Positions 52,453 through 63,316 of a stretch of 64,000 bases of DNA are shown piece after piece (within the stretch, counting starts at the first letter, position 1; every line of letters begins with the position of its first letter). The notes under the pieces are model-generated. The model ran no database searches. It was not told the DNA's origin and was given only the letters and a program-made list of their open reading frames with translations. Both the position numbers and the translations under genes were made by a program. Origin of the DNA: Actinocatenispora thailandica (lineage in GTDB: Bacteria > Actinomycetota > Actinomycetes > Mycobacteriales > Micromonosporaceae); contig NZ_AP023355.1 in the NCBI RefSeq assembly GCF_016865425.1, positions 6,260,198-6,324,197 of the forward strand, written 5' to 3'.

Positions 52453-53196
52453 TCAGCCGGTGGTGTGGATGGCGACGTCGCCGTTGTCGGTTTCGGCGGT
52501 GAGCGCCCGCTTCGCGTCCGGCTCGTCGGTCAGCTGCGACACCACGTCCCCGTACTTCGTCTGGGTCACCACGTGATACGACGAGTCCGGCACCGTCAGC
52601 GAGATCTCGCCGTACGTCGAGCGGGCGGTCGCCCGGGTCGGCGCGGTGCGAAACTTGAGTGAAATGTCGCCATTGTCGCTGCGGGCCATCACGTCGTCCG
52701 AGCGCAACTGGTCGGCCGACACCTGGCCGTAGTCGGTGGAGACGCGGATCGGGCCGGACATCCGGGACAACCGCACGTCGCCGTGCTCGGCCGCCACGTT
52801 CAGCCCGCCGGTCAGCCCCTCCGCCGAAACCTCGCCGTAGTCGGTGGACAGCGACACCGCGAGATCCGCCGGCACCGTCACCCGGTACCGGGCGCCGCAG
52901 TTCAGGTTCACCCCGACGCACGGTGCGGTCACCCGCAGCTCGTCGCCGTGCAGCTGCCAGCTGGCCCGGTTCGCCGCCTTGCCGGTCAGCCAGCGGTCCA
53001 CCGTCACCGCGCCGGCCTTGCCCGGCACCACCGTCACGTCGTTGTCGGCCAGTACCGTCAGCGAGTCCGCGGACAGGTCGAACGACCTGACGCTGTGGGT
53101 GGTCTTCCCGGACAGGCCGACATCCATGCTGCAGCCGGTCAGCGCACCGCCCGCGAGCAGCAACGCGACCAGGGCCAACCCGTTTCGTACCCGCAC
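52453..53196 (-). CDS. Lipoprotein with DUF4097-like beta-repeat domain
   Basis: A 247-aa exported lipoprotein: signal peptide NGLALVALLLAGGALTGC with lipobox LTGC (Cys about residue 22). The mature part is a right-handed beta-helix-like ladder with recurring STDYGEVSA, EHGDVRLS, STDYGQVSA, SDNGDISL, STYGEISL, TKYGDVVS and TDNGDVAI strands, the DUF4097 pattern. Such proteins are envelope-associated with unknown function. GTG 53196 follows GGGAGG by 6 nt. Possibly co-transcribed with the PAP2 gene downstream. Confidence 0.88.
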   Translation of the reverse strand: MRVRNGLALVALLLAGGALTGCSMDVGLSGKTTHSVRSFDLSADSLTVLADNDVTVVPGKAGAVTVDRWLTGKAANRASWQLHGDELRVTAPCVGVNLNCGARYRVTVPADLAVSLSTDYGEVSAEGLTGGLNVAAEHGDVRLSRMSGPIRVSTDYGQVSADQLRSDDVMARSDNGDISLKFRTAPTRATARSTYGEISLTVPDSSYHVVTQTKYGDVVSQLTDEPDAKRALTAETDNGDVAIHTTG

Positions 53197-53280
53197 CGGA
53201 CGCCTCCCGTGTTCTGTGAAGTCGTCCCGACGCTACGGGTCGGCGCGGCCGGGCGGATCCGGGTCGCCCCCGGATCCGCA

Positions 53281-53460
53281 CCCCTAGGGCGTGTCTTCAT
53301 GGCCAGCCACCCGGCTGCGCCGGGCCCGTTCGCCCGCTCGCGGCGTTGTCGGCACGAGCGCATACGACACCGGTATGCACCCGCACCTGCGCCTTGCGAG
53401 CGAACAAAGGGACTCCGGCTCGCCCAGGCGGAGCCAAGAAGACACGCCCCTAGGGCGTGT
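53281..53460. mobile_element. MITE-like element with terminal inverted repeats, about 160 bp
   Basis: GGGCGTGTCTTC (53287-53298) is inverted as GAAGACACGCCC (53438-53449), a 12-bp terminal repeat. Both ends are flanked by CCCTAG/CCTAGG, a possible CTAG target duplication. The interior extends the complementarity (ATGGCCAGCC against GGCTCCGCC) and has nested hairpins CGCTCGC/GCGAGCG and GCATAC/GTATGC. No transposase frame fits inside. It sits between the lipoprotein and response-regulator genes and could act as a terminator or be mobilised in trans. Confidence 0.6.
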
Positions 53461-53471
53461 CAGCGGTCCGG

Positions 53472-54032
53472 TCAGCGGTCCAGGACCTCGTCGGCCTCGC
53501 CGAGGATCGACAGCGCCTGGGAAACCGCCGCGCCGTCGGTGCCGCGCAGCACGTCCGCCGCTCTGTCCATGATGGACACCAGGGACCGCTGCTCGGCCTC
53601 CCGCGCCTTCGCGGTCGCGGTCTGCTCGGCCAGCTGCTGGTTCTTCAGCCACAGCTCGACGAACACCGACACCTTGGCCCGCAGCACCCACGGGTCGAAC
53701 GGCTTGGTGATGTAGTCGACCGCACCGGCGGCATAGCCGCGGAACGCCAGGTGCGCGTCCCGGTCGACCGCGGTGAGGAAGATGATCGGCACGTGCCGGG
53801 TGCGCTCCCGCTGCTTGATGTGCCCGGCGGTCTCGAAGCCGTCCATTCCGGGCATCTGCGCGTCCAGCAGGATCACCGCGAAGTCCTCGCTGAGCAGGCG
53901 TTTCAACGCCTCCTCGCCGCTGCCCACGGCGATCGGATCGACCGGCATCCCCTGCAGGATCGCCTCCAGCGCGACCAGGTTCTCCCGCCGGTCGTCGACC
54001 ATCAGTACCCGGGCGCGTCGCGGTGCTGTCAT
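53472..54032 (-). CDS. Single-domain response regulator with C-terminal helix
   Basis: A 186-aa receiver protein: acidic pair in VLMVDDRRENLVALE, phospho-acceptor Asp in VILLDAQMPGMDGFE (about residue 57), Thr in FLTAVDRD, Lys in DYITKPFDP. After the receiver there is a coiled-coil helix (KNQQLAEQTATAKAREAEQR) and no DNA-binding or enzymatic domain. It starts 97 bp after the multi-HAMP hybrid kinase gene, which is the likely phosphodonor. ATG 54032 has GGAAGG upstream, better than the upstream in-frame GTG. Confidence 0.88.
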   Translation of the reverse strand: MTAPRRARVLMVDDRRENLVALEAILQGMPVDPIAVGSGEEALKRLLSEDFAVILLDAQMPGMDGFETAGHIKQRERTRHVPIIFLTAVDRDAHLAFRGYAAGAVDYITKPFDPWVLRAKVSVFVELWLKNQQLAEQTATAKAREAEQRSLVSIMDRAADVLRGTDGAAVSQALSILGEADEVLDR

Positions 54033-54129
54033 GTATGCGTTTCCTTCCCCATCGCACGGCCGATCCGAGCCGGTCTCCCCCGCCACCATTCTGGGCCCTC
54101 CCCGTCGGCGGAGCCAACGGGCCGGTGCG

Positions 54130-57100
54130 TCATTCTCCGCTGCCCCGGTTGGGCAGCCAGGACGCCATCAGGTCCAGCAGCTCGTCCAGGTCGACCGGCT
54201 TCGCGATGTAGTCCGACGCGCCGGCCTCCAGGCTCTTGTCCCGGTCACCGGGCATCGCCTTCGCGGTCAGGAAGACGATCGGCAGGTCGGCGAACTCGGG
54301 CTTCTGCCGGATCAGCTGCGTCGTCTCGTACCCGTCCATCTCCGGCATCATCGCGTCCATCAGGACGATGTCGACCGGCGCGTCGTCGGCCAGCTTGCGC
54401 ACCCCGTCGCTGCCGTTGTCGGAGTACAGCACCGTCATGCCGTGCATCTCCAGCGCGCTGGACAGCGCGTACACGTTGCGGATGTCGTCGTCGACGATGA
54501 GCACCCGGATGCCGGACAGGTCCGGTGCCGCGCCCCGCTCGGTCTCGGTGCCGGCGGCGGCGTCGCGCTCGACCTCGGCGGGTCGCTCCGGCGGCGGTGC
54601 CACGATCGGTACCAGCGCCTTCGCCGCCTCCTGCACCGACACCGGCTTCCACGGCTCGGACGGCCGGGACGACAGCGCCGCGGCCGTCTCGGCCGGCAGT
54701 ACCGCCGGGATCGTCAGGGTGAACGTGCTGCCGTGGCCCGGTTCGCTGCGCACCGTGATCATGCCGCCGAGCAGCTTCGCCGCCTCCCGGCTGATCGACA
54801 GGCCGAGCCCGGTACCGCCGTACTTGCGGCTGGTGGTGCCGTCGGCCTGCTGGAACGCGTCGAAGATGAGCTGCAGCTTGTCCTCCGGGATGCCGATCCC
54901 GGTGTCGGACACCGCGAACGACACGGTCTGCTCGGCGTCGTCGAGCGAGGCGACCCCGAACCGGGTGTCGGCGGGCGTCGGCTCGACCCGCAGCGACACC
55001 TGGCCGCCCGGCTCGGTGAACTTCACCGCGTTGGAGAACAGGTTGCGCAGGATCTGCTGCAGCCGCTGGGCGTCGGTGATCAGCCGGTCCGGGACCCCCT
55101 CCTCGACCGACACCGACAGCTTCAGCTTCTTCTCGTTGACCTGCGGTTGGAACGCCTGCCGCACGTACCCGGTGATCTCGTCGACGGGGACCTCGGCCGG
55201 CTGCACGTCCATCCGGCCGGCCTCGACCTTGGACAGGTCGAGGATGTCGTTGATCAGCACCAGCAGCTCCGAGCCGGAGCTGTGGATGGTGCGGGCGAAG
55301 TCGATCTGCTTGTCCGACAGGTTGCGCTCGGGGTTGTCGGCGAGCATCCGGGCCAGCAGCAGCAGGCTGTTCAGCGGGGTGCGCAGCTCGTGGCTCATGT
55401 TCGCCAGAAACTCCGACTTGTACTGCGAGGCCCGCGCGAGCTGCTGTGCCTTCTCCTCCAGGCCCAGCCGGGCCATCTCGATCTCGCGGTTCTTGACCTC
55501 GATGTTCTGCTTCTGCTCGGCGAGCGCGGTCGCCTTCTCCTCCAGTTCGAGGTTGGTGCGCTGCAGCTCGTTGGACTGGTCCTGCATCTCCCGGGCCAGC
55601 CGCTGCGACTGGGTCAGCAGCTCCTCGGTGCGCCGGTTCGCCAGGATCGTGTTCAACGCGATCGCGATCGTGGTGACCAGCCGGTCGAGGAACGTCAGGT
55701 GCAGCCCGGAGAACGTACCGAAGGAGGCGAACTCGATGACGCCGAGCGGCTCGCCCTCGAAGATCACCGGGAGTACCACCACGTCGGACGGCGGCGCGGT
55801 GCCCAGCCCGGAGCGCACCGTGAGGTAGCCCTCCGGGGTACCGGTGATCCGGATGGTGCGGCGGGACAGCACCGCCTGGCCGACCAGCCCCTCACCGGGC
55901 GCGAACACCACCTCGGTGCCGGGCGAGACGTAGCCGTACGAGGAGACCAGCCGCAGCCGGGGCACCCCGGCCTCTTCCCGGTCGTACATGAAGAACGCGC
56001 CGACCTGCGCGTTGACCAGCGGGGTCACCTCGTTCATGATCATCCGGCAGACCTCACCAATGTCCCGCTGGCCCTGCAACAGGGCGGACACCCGGGCCAG
56101 GTTGGAGTTCATCCAGTCCTGCTCGGCGTTCTTCTTGGTGGTGTCCCGGAGCGTGACGATCATCTGGTTGATGTTGTCCTTCAGCTCCGCGACCTCGCCC
56201 ATCGCGGCGACCGCGACGGTCCGGGTCAGGTCGCCGCGGGTCACCGCGGTGGACACCTCGGCGATCGCGCGCAGCTGCGTGGTCAGCGTCGACGCCAGCT
56301 GGTTGACGTTCTCGGTCAGGTCCTGCCAGGTACCGGACACGCCCTTGACGTGCGCCTGACCGCCGAGCTTGCCCTCGGTACCGACCTCGCGGGCCACCCG
56401 GGTGACCTCGTCGGCGAAGCTCGACAGCTGGTCCACCATGGTGTTCACGGTGTTCTTCAGCTGCAGGATCTCGCCCTGCGCGTCGACCGTGATCTTCTGC
56501 GACAGGTCGCCCTTGGCCACCGCGGTGGTCACCGAGGCGATGTTGCGCACCTGGGAGGTCAGGTTCGACGCCATCGAGTTGACGTTGTTCGTCAGGTCCT
56601 GCCAGGTGCCGGAGACACCGGCGACCCGGGCCTGGCCGCCCAGGTTCCCCTCGGTACCGACCTCCCGGGCGACCCGGGTGACCTCGTCGGCGAAGCTCGA
56701 CAGCTGGTCCACCATCGTGTTCACGGTCGACTTCAGTTCCAGGATCTCGCCCTGCGCGTCCACGGTGATCTTCTGCGACAGGTCACCGCGGGCGACGGCG
56801 GTGGACACCTGGGCGATGTTGCGCACCTGCGAGGTCAGGTTGCCGGCCATCGAGTTGACGTTGTCGGTCAAGTGGCGCCAGGTGCCGGACACGCCGGACA
56901 CCCGGGCCTGGCCGCCGAGCTTGCCCTCGGTGCCGACCTCGCGCGCGACCCGGGTGACCTCATCGGCGAAGCTCGACAGCTGGTCCACCATGGTGTTCAC
57001 GGTGTTCTTCAGCTGCAGGATCTCGCCCTGCGCATCGACCGTGATCTTCTGCGACAGGTCACCTTCGGCGACCGCGGTGGACACCTGCGCGATGTTGCGC

Positions 57101-58563
57101 ACCTGCGAGGTCAGGTTCGACGCCATCGAGTTGACGTTGTCGGTCAGGTCCTTCCAGGTGCCCGAGACGCCGTGCACGTCGGCCTGGCCGCCCAGGTTCC
57201 CCTCGGTGCCGACCTCCCGGGCCACCCGGGTCACCTCGTCGGCGAACGACGACAGCTGGTCGACCATGGTGTTCACGGTGTTCTTCAGTTCGAGGATCTC
57301 GCCCTGCGCGTCGACGGTGATCTTCTGCGACAGGTCACCCTTGGCCACCGCGGTGGACACTTGCGCGATGTTGCGCACCTGCGAGGTCAGGTTGCCGGCC
57401 ATCGAGTTCACGTTGTCGGTCAGGTCCCGCCAGGTGCCGGACACGCCGGACACCCGGGCCTGGCCGCCCAGCTTCCCTTCGGTACCGACCTCGCGCGCCA
57501 CCCGGGTGACTTCGTCGGCGAACGACGACAGCTGGTCGACCATCGTGTTCACGGTCGACTTCAGTTCCAGGATCTCGCCCTGCGCGTTGACGGTGATCTT
57601 CTGCGACAGGTCGCCGCGGGCGACGGCGGTGGACACCGACGCGATGTTGCGGACCTGCGCGGTGAGGTTGGCCGCCATCGAGTTGACGTTGTCGGTCAGG
57701 TCCCGCCAGGTGCCGGACGCGCCGCGCACGTCGGCCTGGCCGCCCAGCTTCCCCTCGGTACCGACCTCCCGGGCCACCCGGGTCACCTCTTCGGCGAACA
57801 CCCGGAGCGTGTCGGTGAGCGAGTTGATCGTGTCGGCCAGCTCGGCGACCTCGCCCTTCGCCCCGACGGTGATCTTGCGGGACAGGTCGCCCTGCGCGAT
57901 CGCGGTGGCCGCCTGGGAGATCGACCGGACCTGGTTGGTCAGGTTCGACGCCATCAGGTTCACCGAGTCGGTCAGGTCCCGCCAGGTGCCGGACGCGCCG
58001 CGCACGTCGGCCTGGCCGCCCAGCTTCCCCTCGGTACCGACCTCCCGGGCCACCCGGGTGACCTCGGCGGTGAACGACGACAGCTGGTCGACCATCGCGT
58101 TGACGGTCTGCCCGATGCGGGCGAACTCCCCCTTCAACGGCCGGTCGTCGATGGTCAGCTCGGACCGCTGCGACAGGTCGCCGGCGGCGACCGCCTCGAT
58201 CACCCGGGCGAACTCGCGGTTCGGCCGTACCAGGTCGTCGATGACCTCGTTGATCGAGCCGGCGGTCTCCTGCCAGCCGCCCTCCAGCGCCTCCTGGTCG
58301 AGCCGTTCGGCCAGCCGGCCCTCCCGACCGACCACCCGGCAGATCCGGCGGACCTCCCGGGTCGACCGCCGGTGCACGGCCACCACCTCGTTGAACCGGT
58401 CGGCGACGTCACCGGCCAGCCCTTCGCGGCGGGTCAACCGAACGTTGAAGTCGCCCCGGCGGAACCGGCTGAGCGCATCGGCCAACTCCACCAGGACCGC
58501 CTCGGCGGCCGTACCCTCGACCGGACCGCCGGCCGGTGAGTCCGTCCTGTCCACCGTCGTCAT
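54130..58563 (-). CDS. Soluble hybrid histidine kinase with nine tandem HAMP-like units
   Basis: A 1477-aa cytosolic kinase without transmembrane segments. Residues 20-870 are nine HAMP units; most read as [47 protein letters not shown] and [15 protein letters not shown] with about 92-residue period. A GAF domain (about 880-1010) and coiled coil follow, then HisKA with the His in [13 protein letters not shown] (about 1070), HATPase with [13 protein letters not shown] and [11 protein letters not shown], and a C-terminal receiver with [13 protein letters not shown]. The layout parallels Nik1-type osmosensing kinases of fungi. ATG 58563 has AGGAG 13 nt away. Its partner regulator lies next in the operon. 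Confidence 0.94.
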   Translation of the reverse strand: MTTVDRTDSPAGGPVEGTAAEAVLVELADALSRFRRGDFNVRLTRREGLAGDVADRFNEVVAVHRRSTREVRRICRVVGREGRLAERLDQEALEGGWQETAGSINEVIDDLVRPNREFARVIEAVAAGDLSQRSELTIDDRPLKGEFARIGQTVNAMVDQLSSFTAEVTRVAREVGTEGKLGGQADVRGASGTWRDLTDSVNLMASNLTNQVRSISQAATAIAQGDLSRKITVGAKGEVAELADTINSLTDTLRVFAEEVTRVAREVGTEGKLGGQADVRGASGTWRDLTDNVNSMAANLTAQVRNIASVSTAVARGDLSQKITVNAQGEILELKSTVNTMVDQLSSFADEVTRVAREVGTEGKLGGQARVSGVSGTWRDLTDNVNSMAGNLTSQVRNIAQVSTAVAKGDLSQKITVDAQGEILELKNTVNTMVDQLSSFADEVTRVAREVGTEGNLGGQADVHGVSGTWKDLTDNVNSMASNLTSQVRNIAQVSTAVAEGDLSQKITVDAQGEILQLKNTVNTMVDQLSSFADEVTRVAREVGTEGKLGGQARVSGVSGTWRHLTDNVNSMAGNLTSQVRNIAQVSTAVARGDLSQKITVDAQGEILELKSTVNTMVDQLSSFADEVTRVAREVGTEGNLGGQARVAGVSGTWQDLTNNVNSMASNLTSQVRNIASVTTAVAKGDLSQKITVDAQGEILQLKNTVNTMVDQLSSFADEVTRVAREVGTEGKLGGQAHVKGVSGTWQDLTENVNQLASTLTTQLRAIAEVSTAVTRGDLTRTVAVAAMGEVAELKDNINQMIVTLRDTTKKNAEQDWMNSNLARVSALLQGQRDIGEVCRMIMNEVTPLVNAQVGAFFMYDREEAGVPRLRLVSSYGYVSPGTEVVFAPGEGLVGQAVLSRRTIRITGTPEGYLTVRSGLGTAPPSDVVVLPVIFEGEPLGVIEFASFGTFSGLHLTFLDRLVTTIAIALNTILANRRTEELLTQSQRLAREMQDQSNELQRTNLELEEKATALAEQKQNIEVKNREIEMARLGLEEKAQQLARASQYKSEFLANMSHELRTPLNSLLLLARMLADNPERNLSDKQIDFARTIHSSGSELLVLINDILDLSKVEAGRMDVQPAEVPVDEITGYVRQAFQPQVNEKKLKLSVSVEEGVPDRLITDAQRLQQILRNLFSNAVKFTEPGGQVSLRVEPTPADTRFGVASLDDAEQTVSFAVSDTGIGIPEDKLQLIFDAFQQADGTTSRKYGGTGLGLSISREAAKLLGGMITVRSEPGHGSTFTLTIPAVLPAETAAALSSRPSEPWKPVSVQEAAKALVPIVAPPPERPAEVERDAAAGTETERGAAPDLSGIRVLIVDDDIRNVYALSSALEMHGMTVLYSDNGSDGVRKLADDAPVDIVLMDAMMPEMDGYETTQLIRQKPEFADLPIVFLTAKAMPGDRDKSLEAGASDYIAKPVDLDELLDLMASWLPNRGSGE

Positions 58564-58956
58564 TGCTCGCTCACTGCTCCTCGCGGACGTCGGCCACGTC
58601 GTACGAACCCTACGGCTGGACGTGCCCACATGCACAGGCCGTAGCGACACGATCAGCGGTAGGGTTTCATCCCCCAGTCAACCGCACGGGACGGCCGACC
58701 TTTGGGGCACTAACAGCAAACAGGTACATTCTTCGCCCAGAAATTTGCAGTCTGCCACAACCGCAACGAGCCGGCCGCCGACGGTCACCGGCGCCGGCCG
58801 GCGCTCGGTATCGTGTGACGCAACCGCGGCGAGGATTCGGACAGCGCAGGGCGGATGCCCCGTCAGGCGGCACGTCGTGCCGAAAGTGCGGCGCCCGGGT
58901 GGGCGCCGGAGCGGCGGCGCCGACGCCGGTGGCGCCGGCCGGGAAGTGGGGGTGGG
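58564..58956. promoter_or_regulatory. Divergent non-coding region between hybrid kinase and SpoIIE-type phosphatase
   Basis: 393 bp containing the 5' regions of both divergent genes. An 8-bp inverted repeat AACCCTAC/GTAGGGTT occurs near 58608 and 58661, and an AT-richer stretch lies at 58700-58760. No convincing promoter hexamers were identified. Frames crossing it lack ribosome sites. Confidence 0.45.
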
Positions 58957-61065
58957 GTGACCACTGCGGTGCATCGCCGGCTCCGGCTGCCCGCCGACTA
59001 CCGGTCACCGGCGGCCGCCCGGGCCGCCGTGCGCGAGGTGCTCGTCGAATCCGGCCAGAGCGACCTGCTCGACGAGGCCCTGCTGCTCACCACGGAGCTG
59101 TCCACCAACGGCGTCGTGCACGCCGGTACCGACCTCGACGTGGACATCGCCGCCGACGAGCGGGGCGTCACCGTCACGGTCACCGACTACCGCGGTGGGC
59201 CGATCGAGACGAACCTGCTCACCCCGGACGAGACCGCCGAGCACGGCCGCGGCCTGCTGCTGGTCGACCAGTTCGCCACCTCCTGGGGCACCACCCACGA
59301 CCCGACCGGCAAGGGCGTCTGGTTCCGGCTGGAGCGCGGCGGCCCACCGGCCCGCACCCGGTACGGCCAGCCCACCCGGCCGCGCCCCGAATCACCGGAG
59401 GCCGCCGCCACCGGCCCGGCCGACGCGCTGGTCTGGCTGGTGCACGTGCCGGAGGACCTGCGACAGCGGCTGACCCTGCCGCAGCTGCTGTCCGAGCTGC
59501 TGCTGCGGCTCTGCGAGGTGATCGGCGCCGCCGGTGGCGCGGTGTACGTGGACGCCTCCGACGGCCGCGGCCAGCGGATGGTGGCCCGGCAGGGCACCGC
59601 GGGGTTGCCGGTGGTGGAGGCACCGGACGGCATCGCCGCCCCGGAAACCGAGCCGGAACCGGCCGGGTCCGCCCCGGCCGAGTCGGTCGCGCTGCCGCTG
59701 CCGCGACCGCTGTCCGGCCGGATCGAACTGCACACCGCCCCGGACGCGGCGCTCACCGAGTCGTGGCACTCGCTCGCCCAGCTGTCCGCCGAGCGGATGA
59801 CCATCGCGATCGAGAACGACCGGCTGCGCGACATGGACCGGGCCCGGCGCAGTTGGCTGACGTACCTGGCCGAGGCGAGCGAGCTGCTGGCCCAGTCGCT
59901 CGACGTGGAGCTGACCCTGGCGCTGGTCCCGCAGCTGGTCGTACCGCGGCTCGGCGAGTGGTGCGCGCTGCACGTGCTGGACGAGTACGGCGAGCTGAGC
60001 CTCGCCGCGTCCACGCACGCCGACGAGGGCGCGCTGCCGCTGCTGCGCCGGCTGCTGTCCGGCCACGACGAGGAGGAGATCTCCGACCGGCTGGCCGAGG
60101 CGGCGCACGGCGACGGTGTCGTCGCGCTGCCCCGGCCGGCGGAGGGCGTCGCGGTACCGCTGATCGCCCGCGGCGGGGTGCTCGGCACGCTGTCCGTCGG
60201 CCGCCCGCCGGACCGGCTGCACGCGCCGGACGACGTCACGATCATCTCCGACATCGCCCGCCGCGCCGCACTGGCCATCGAGAACGCCCGCATCCACGCC
60301 GAACGAGCCGACGTCTCGCAGGCGTTCCAGCGGGCGCTGCTACCGTCGGCGCTGCCGACGGCGGACGGCGTCACGTTCGCCGCCGAGTACGAGCCGGCGA
60401 GCACCGGCACCGACGTCGGCGGCGACTTCTACGACGTGCTGGAACTCGGCGCCGACCAGTGGCTGATGTGCATCGGCGACGTGTGCGGCAAGGGCGCCCA
60501 GGCCGCGGCGCTGACCGGGGTGGTCCGGGACGTGATCCGGGTGCTGGTCCGGGACGGCCGGCCGCTCGGCCGGATCGTCGAACTGCTCAACCAGACGCTG
60601 CTCGACCAGCACGACGGCTACCGGTACTGCACCCTCGCGATGGCGGTGGTGACCCGCGCCGCGGACGGCGCGCTGGAGATCGAGCTGTGCCTGTCCGGGC
60701 ACGACAAGCCGTTCCTGGTCCGGCCCGGTGCCGGCGCGGACGGCGGCGGGGCACCGGCCCCGGAGCAGGTCGGCGAGTGCGGTACCGCGGTCGGGTTGCT
60801 GCCGGAGGTGACGGTCACGCCGGTGAAGTTCCGGCTGGCGCCCGGCGATGCGCTGGTGTTCTTCACCGACGGGGTGACCGAGCGCCGCCGTGGCAGCACC
60901 CTGTTCGGCCATCAGCGGCTGCGCCGCGAGCTGCGCGGCCTGGCCGGGGCGCCGGCGGCGACCGTCGCCGGCAAGCTCACCGACGCGGTCCTGTCGTTCA
61001 CCGCCGACCCGCCGCGCGACGACATCGCCGTGCTGGTCCTGCGGAACGAACCCGCGGCGCCCTGA
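58957..61065 (+). CDS. HATPase-GAF-SpoIIE (PP2C) phosphatase
   Basis: A 702-aa soluble regulator. Residues 1-125 are an anti-sigma-type HATPase domain ([31 protein letters not shown]). Two GAF-like regions cover about 150-290 and 300-440 ([37 protein letters not shown]). The SpoIIE/PP2C phosphatase (about 455-700) has [33 protein letters not shown] and RDDIAVLVL, so the metal-binding Asp residues are present. Kinase-like and phosphatase domains in one chain suggest partner-switching control of a sigma factor. GTG 58957 is used after a G-rich ribosome site. Confidence 0.9.
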   Translation: MTTAVHRRLRLPADYRSPAAARAAVREVLVESGQSDLLDEALLLTTELSTNGVVHAGTDLDVDIAADERGVTVTVTDYRGGPIETNLLTPDETAEHGRGLLLVDQFATSWGTTHDPTGKGVWFRLERGGPPARTRYGQPTRPRPESPEAAATGPADALVWLVHVPEDLRQRLTLPQLLSELLLRLCEVIGAAGGAVYVDASDGRGQRMVARQGTAGLPVVEAPDGIAAPETEPEPAGSAPAESVALPLPRPLSGRIELHTAPDAALTESWHSLAQLSAERMTIAIENDRLRDMDRARRSWLTYLAEASELLAQSLDVELTLALVPQLVVPRLGEWCALHVLDEYGELSLAASTHADEGALPLLRRLLSGHDEEEISDRLAEAAHGDGVVALPRPAEGVAVPLIARGGVLGTLSVGRPPDRLHAPDDVTIISDIARRAALAIENARIHAERADVSQAFQRALLPSALPTADGVTFAAEYEPASTGTDVGGDFYDVLELGADQWLMCIGDVCGKGAQAAALTGVVRDVIRVLVRDGRPLGRIVELLNQTLLDQHDGYRYCTLAMAVVTRAADGALEIELCLSGHDKPFLVRPGAGADGGGAPAPEQVGECGTAVGLLPEVTVTPVKFRLAPGDALVFFTDGVTERRRGSTLFGHQRLRRELRGLAGAPAATVAGKLTDAVLSFTADPPRDDIAVLVLRNEPAAP

Positions 61066-61233
61066 CCGACCGTGGCCCGGTGGGCGACGGCCCGGCGGGC
61101 GACGGCAGCCCGGGGTCGGCGAGCGCAGCCCCGGTCGGCGACCGCGGCGGCAACGGCCCGGCGGGCGGCTGCGGCGCGACGAGCGGCCCGGCGGGTGGCT
61201 GCGGCGCGACGAGCGGCCCGATGGGCACGGCGG

Positions 61234-62637
61234 TCAGTTGAGGTGGACGTCGACGGTGAAGGCGGCACCGCTGTCGCCGCCGGGCAGCCGGGCCGCGGCG
61301 GTGGCCGGTGGTTCCGGTTCGATCGGCGGGGGTGCGGTCGGGTCGTACTCGGGGTGCCGGCGCCGGGCCGACCGCGGCTCGGGCAGCCGGCCGCGCAGTC
61401 CGGGCCGCCAGCCGCGGCGCCGGCCGGCCGGCACGACGACGGCGAGGGCCAGCAGCAGCAGTACGACGGCGAGCAGGCCGACCGCCGCCCACAGCGCTGC
61501 GGTCCGCACCGGGTCGTCGGTGCCGGCGCTGCCGGCGGCGGCCGGCAGCGCCCCGTCCGCGGTGTCGGGGGTGGGGTTCGGTTCGCCAAGCACCTCGGTG
61601 ACCGCGCGGTACGGGTTGACGACGCCGTAGCCGACCTTGTCGTCGCGCCCGTCGGCCGGGTGGTCGGCGGTCGCCTCCAGCCGGGTCAGCACCTGGTCCG
61701 GGGTCAGCTCCGGCCGGTACGCGCGGATCAGCGCCGCGGTGCCGGCCACCACCGGCGCCGCGAAGCTCGTACCGTTCTCTTGGAGGTAACCCGAGCCGGT
61801 CCCGGCGGGCGCGACGATGTCCTTGCTCGGCGCGGCGAGGTCGACCCAAGCACCGGTCTCGGACTCGCCGTCGTGGGCGCCGGACGAGTCGACGCCGCCG
61901 ACGGCGATCACGTCCGGATAGGCGGCCGGGTAGGTGGGCTCGTCCTTACCGGCGTTACCGGTCGCGGCGACGAGCACCACCTGGTGCTGGTGCGCGTACG
62001 CCACCGCGGAGCGCAGCTGCGGGGTGTCGTCGGTGGTCAGCGACATGTTGACGACGCCCGCGCCGTGGTCGACCGCGTACCGGATGGCGGCGGCGATGCG
62101 CGGCGACCCGTTCTGGAACTTCTCGGTGTCCTCGGCGATCCGGATCGGCAGGATGGTCGCCTGCGGTGCCACCCCGTAGAAGCCGGAGCCGTCGACGCGC
62201 TTGGCGGCGATGATGCCGGCCACCATCGAGCCGTGGCCGTTGCAGTCGGTGTCGGCGGTGCCCTTGCCGCGGACCAGATCGGTGCCGGCCTCGACCCGGC
62301 CGGCGAGCTGCCGGTGCTGCGCGTTGACGCCGGAGTCGAGCACCGCGACCGTCACGCCGCTGCCCTGGCTGATCGGCCAGACCTGGTCGGCGGCGACCCG
62401 CTTGACCGCCCAGGGCCGGTAGTCGAGGGTGTCGCCCTGGCCGTGCGAGCACCGTGGGGCGGCACCGGCGGCGGCCGGCGCGACCAGCGCCGAACCGAGC
62501 AGCGCCCCGCAGGTCATGACCACGGCCACGGCGCGCTGCGCCACGGCCACGGCGCGCTGCCACGCGCCCGGCCGAGCGGGCCGGCGGGCCTGCCGGGAAT
62601 CCGCTGGCTCCAGAGCTGCGGGTAGCCGTCGAATCAC
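61234..62637 (-). CDS. mycP: Mycosin-like subtilisin protease (type VII secretion), copy 4
   Basis: A 467-aa S8 protease: signal region with hydrophobic VMTCGALLGSALVAPAAAGA, Asp in VTVAVLDSGVN, His in CNGHGSMVAGIIA, VLVAATGNAGKDE, and Ser in NGTSFAAPVVAG. The transmembrane helix is AALWAAVGLLAVVLLLLALAV and a short Pro-rich tail follows. It is closest in motif spacing to the mycosin at 15.2 kb (both have a Cys in the segment before the catalytic His). GTG 62637 is the likely start but its ribosome site is poor. No esx or ecc gene is adjacent. Confidence 0.9.
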   Translation of the reverse strand: MIRRLPAALEPADSRQARRPARPGAWQRAVAVAQRAVAVVMTCGALLGSALVAPAAAGAAPRCSHGQGDTLDYRPWAVKRVAADQVWPISQGSGVTVAVLDSGVNAQHRQLAGRVEAGTDLVRGKGTADTDCNGHGSMVAGIIAAKRVDGSGFYGVAPQATILPIRIAEDTEKFQNGSPRIAAAIRYAVDHGAGVVNMSLTTDDTPQLRSAVAYAHQHQVVLVAATGNAGKDEPTYPAAYPDVIAVGGVDSSGAHDGESETGAWVDLAAPSKDIVAPAGTGSGYLQENGTSFAAPVVAGTAALIRAYRPELTPDQVLTRLEATADHPADGRDDKVGYGVVNPYRAVTEVLGEPNPTPDTADGALPAAAGSAGTDDPVRTAALWAAVGLLAVVLLLLALAVVVPAGRRRGWRPGLRGRLPEPRSARRRHPEYDPTAPPPIEPEPPATAAARLPGGDSGAAFTVDVHLN

Positions 62638-62677
62638 CCGAATGATCTTAGAGGGCCGCCCCAAACGGCGGCGACGC

Positions 62678-62709
62678 CGGCGGGCCCACCGCAGCCGGTG
62701 GGCCCGCCG
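62678..62709. terminator. 14-bp hairpin between the small membrane protein and mycosin genes
   Basis: CGGCGGGCCCACCG (62678-62691) pairs with CGGTGGGCCCGCCG (62696-62709) with a 4-nt loop, 31 bp after the stop of the leftward membrane-protein gene. It is likely a terminator separating that gene from the mycosin. Confidence 0.78.
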
Positions 62710-62740
62710 CGGCGCCACCGCAGATGTCCACTATGGACAG

Positions 62741-63316
62741 TCAGGACAGGAACGGGACGTAGTCGTCGATCTTGTTCGCGAGGTGCTTCGGCAGGTCGGC
62801 GTTGAGCCAGGTGAAGGTGCCGAAGTGGTCGACCACCGCGATGCCGACGGCGGCCAGGCCGATCACGATCGACAGCACGGCCACCAGCCGGCCGCCGACG
62901 TGCGCCCGCCGCGCGCTGAACAGGCCGATCACCGACAGCAGGATGCCGAACGCGCCGACGACCGCACCGACTCGCGCCAGCACCTCGGTGACGCCGAGGG
63001 TGGCGCCGGCGACGGTGCAGATCAGGCCGATGGTGATCGGGAAGCTGGTCCGGGCCTTGCGCCGCTCGTCGTCGTTCAGGTCGAGCGCGGACGGGCTGCC
63101 CGCGGCGGGGGTGGCGAACGGGTTGGCCGGGCTGCCGCGGTCCGGCAGCCCGCCGAGCGCGGTACCGGCGAACGGGTTGTCCTCGTCCGCCGCGTCGGCG
63201 CGCCACGGCTCGGCGCCGCCCGGCCGGGGCGCGGTCTGGGTGGTGTTGCGCAATGGCAGGCGATGGGTCACCGGCTCGTCACCGGAGTTGAATCCGCCAC
63301 CGTTCGGATCGGTCAC
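62741..63316 (-). CDS. Small membrane protein, 191 aa, three transmembrane segments
   Basis: The N-terminal about 90 residues are polar and disordered, with NPFA repeats (DEDNPFAGTAL, PANPFATPA). The rest has hydrophobic helices: TIGLICTVAGATLGVTEVLA, VGAVVGAFGILLSVIGLFS and LVAVLSIVIGLAAVGIAVVD. The end (ADLPKHLANKIDDYVPFLS) is probably extracytoplasmic or cytosolic. This resembles DUF4190-like small proteins but I am not certain of the family. GTG 63316 follows GAGGAGG by 6 nt. It precedes the mycosin in the same direction but is separated by a hairpin. Confidence 0.8.
   Translation of the reverse strand: MTDPNGGGFNSGDEPVTHRLPLRNTTQTAPRPGGAEPWRADAADEDNPFAGTALGGLPDRGSPANPFATPAAGSPSALDLNDDERRKARTSFPITIGLICTVAGATLGVTEVLARVGAVVGAFGILLSVIGLFSARRAHVGGRLVAVLSIVIGLAAVGIAVVDHFGTFTWLNADLPKHLANKIDDYVPFLS

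Noticed and set aside
53773-58539. Rightward open frame of nearly 1600 codons opposite the hybrid kinase
   Set aside because: It is the antisense shadow of the HAMP repeats; no recognisable motif, whereas the leftward strand has HAMP, GAF, HisKA, HATPase and receiver motifs.
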